DNA from: Patiria pectinifera
Taxonomy: Eukaryota > Echinodermata > Asteroidea > Valvatida > Asterinidae
Assembly: GCA_029964075.1 (NCBI GenBank)
Contig: CM057142.1
Span: forward strand, 32,800,392 to 32,864,391
Reading direction: 5' to 3'
Length of the DNA: 64,000 nt
Position numbering within the stretch: position 1 is the first letter of the stretch
DNA letters: not shown here
Content: more notes on this DNA, generated by a model
Databases searched by the model: none
The model's input: only the letters and a program-made list of their open reading frames with translations
What the model was told of the DNA's origin: nothing

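Overview
This window is a stretch of an intron-rich animal nuclear genome. One gene, on the minus strand, runs through all of it: an orthologue of usherin (USH2A), the giant extracellular-matrix / stereociliary-link membrane protein. I rebuilt 50 coding exons (numbered 1 to 50 in transcription order, right to left). Every complete junction uses GT-AG, and codon phase is kept across all 49 junctions. Together they give 12,659 nt, or 4,219 whole codons without a stop. The 5' part of the gene (signal peptide, laminin N-terminal domain, first laminin-EGF repeats) lies beyond base 64000. The last short exon, which should carry the stop and PDZ ligand, was not found and probably lies left of base 1.

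Protein layout from right to left: laminin-EGF repeats (exons 1-2); four FN3 domains (3-7); a fifth FN3 whose first half (8) and second half (13-14) flank two laminin-G domains (9-13); twelve FN3 (15-32); another split FN3 whose halves (32 and 38-39) flank a di-cysteine-rich block (33-38); two FN3 (39-42); one 3.16-kb exon encoding eleven complete FN3 (43); three FN3 (44-48); a transmembrane segment with a basic juxtamembrane tail (49); and most of the cytoplasmic tail (50). Domain order, the two nested insertions and many landmark residues match vertebrate usherin as I recall it, so orthology is strong. The mammalian gene is several hundred kb, so this copy is very compact.

The organism is probably a marine invertebrate deuterostome (echinoderm, hemichordate or lancelet-like). 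The basis is the presence of usherin, short introns, about 40% GC, and introns packed with short non-autonomous elements. I cannot name the species.

Introns hold no second gene that I can support. They hold several MITE-like foldback families with related architecture (A, B, C, D), tRNA-derived SINEs, two hAT-type elements with perfect 8-bp target duplications, mariner-like elements with TACAG termini, two minisatellites, long inverted repeats, and two tandem duplications that each copied the 5' end of an usherin exon with its splice acceptor. No bacterial features (operons, CRISPR, ribosome binding sites) apply.
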